Assembly (NCBI GenBank): GCA_031732875.1
Contig: JAVMKL010000090.1
Location: 1 to 6,094, forward strand
Source of the DNA: JAVMKJ01 sp031732875
Lineage (GTDB): Bacteria; Pseudomonadota; Gammaproteobacteria; Competibacterales; Competibacteraceae
DNA length: 6,094 bases
Direction of reading: 5' to 3'
Below, piece after piece: positions 5,909 to 6,094 of the stretch (positions within the stretch are counted from its first letter, which is position 1; the number at the start of each line of letters is the position of its first letter). The translations under genes and the position numbers were made by a program. The notes below the pieces were generated by a model. It did no database searches. It saw only the letters and a list, made by a program, of their open reading frames with translations, and was not told the origin of the DNA.

Positions 5909-5917
5909 ATGTCCCCG
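5909..5917. repeat. First partial copy of the 22-bp tandem repeat, left of the assembly gap
   Basis: ATGTCCCCG, the end of the 22-bp unit seen from 6018 onward, stands directly against the run of N. This shows that the array starts here and that the gap lies within it. Confidence 0.7.
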
Positions 5918-6017
5918 NNNNNNNNNNNNNNNNNNNNNNNNNNNNNNNNNNNNNNNNNNNNNNNNNNNNNNNNNNNNNNNNNNNNNNNNNNNNNNNNNNN
6001 NNNNNNNNNNNNNNNNN
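5918..6017. other. Assembly gap of 100 N
   Basis: Exactly 100 undetermined bases, the common placeholder for a scaffold gap of unknown size. Copies of the same tandem repeat stand on both sides, so the gap most likely reflects collapse of the array during assembly. The true length may differ greatly from 100. Confidence 0.9.
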
Positions 6018-6094
6018 TTTATGGGATGTAATGTCCCCGTTTATGGGATGTAATGTCCCCGTTTATGGGATGTAATGTCCCCGTTTATGGGATG
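6018..6094. repeat. 22-bp tandem repeat array, 3.5 exact copies, running off the window
   Basis: Units begin at 6018, 6040 and 6062, with an 11-nt partial at 6084, and show no difference between copies. The core of each is GGGATGTAATGTCCCC, an imperfect dyad (GGGA...TCCC), and the units are joined through CGTTTAT. There are no spacers, so this is not CRISPR. Because 22 is not a multiple of three and the unit contains TAA on each strand, every frame on both strands meets a stop within three units, so the array is non-coding. It could be a row of protein-binding sites, such as the subterminal sites of a transposon end, or a variable-number tandem repeat. Confidence 0.9.

Noticed and set aside
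6018..6094. CRISPR array
   Set aside because: The 22-bp units are directly abutted with no spacers and no cas genes are in the window.

Overview
The window comes from a GC-rich proteobacterium, most likely a gammaproteobacterium. This is inferred from a Cus-type Cu(I)/Ag(I) efflux system, a standard bacterial MoaA, GC-rich coding DNA and short palindromic GC-rich repeats of a kind common in such genomes. The species cannot be read from the sequence. All three genes lie on the minus strand and read from right to left in window coordinates.

Layout, in the direction of transcription. (1) 6018-6094: a 22-bp tandem repeat array with no spacers. Its first partial copy lies at 5909-5917, and the two parts are separated by an assembly gap of exactly 100 N (5918-6017). 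(2) 5490-5917: about 430 bp of AT-richer non-coding DNA upstream of moaA. It holds four tandem 10-bp repeats, several dyads and a weak promoter candidate. (3) 5489-4461: moaA, the radical-SAM GTP 3',8-cyclase of molybdenum cofactor synthesis, complete. (4) 4460-4355: a 106-bp gap with two tandem inverted repeats, one of which contains the probable Shine-Dalgarno of the next gene. (5) 4354-2831: a CusB-type periplasmic adaptor with an N-terminal heavy-metal-binding motif and a complete CusF-like Cu/Ag-binding domain fused at its C-terminus. (6) 2834-1: cusA, the RND metal/proton antiporter. It overlaps cusB by 4 bp (ATGA) and is cut by the left window edge after 944 codons, about 100 short of the usual length.

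CusB and CusA should form the inner-membrane and periplasmic part of a pump that takes Cu(I)/Ag(I) from the periplasm. The CusF-like domain would serve as a built-in metallochaperone. No outer-membrane CusC gene is present here; it may lie beyond the left edge. MoaA belongs to a different pathway, and no other moa genes are visible. The linkage may be accidental or may reflect read-through from moaA into cusBA.

The most notable items are the CusB-CusF fusion, GC-rich palindromic elements translated inside cusB (one also abuts the cusA ribosome-binding site), the hairpin over the cusB ribosome-binding site, and the two tandem-repeat arrays upstream of moaA. I see no clearly new biological system.
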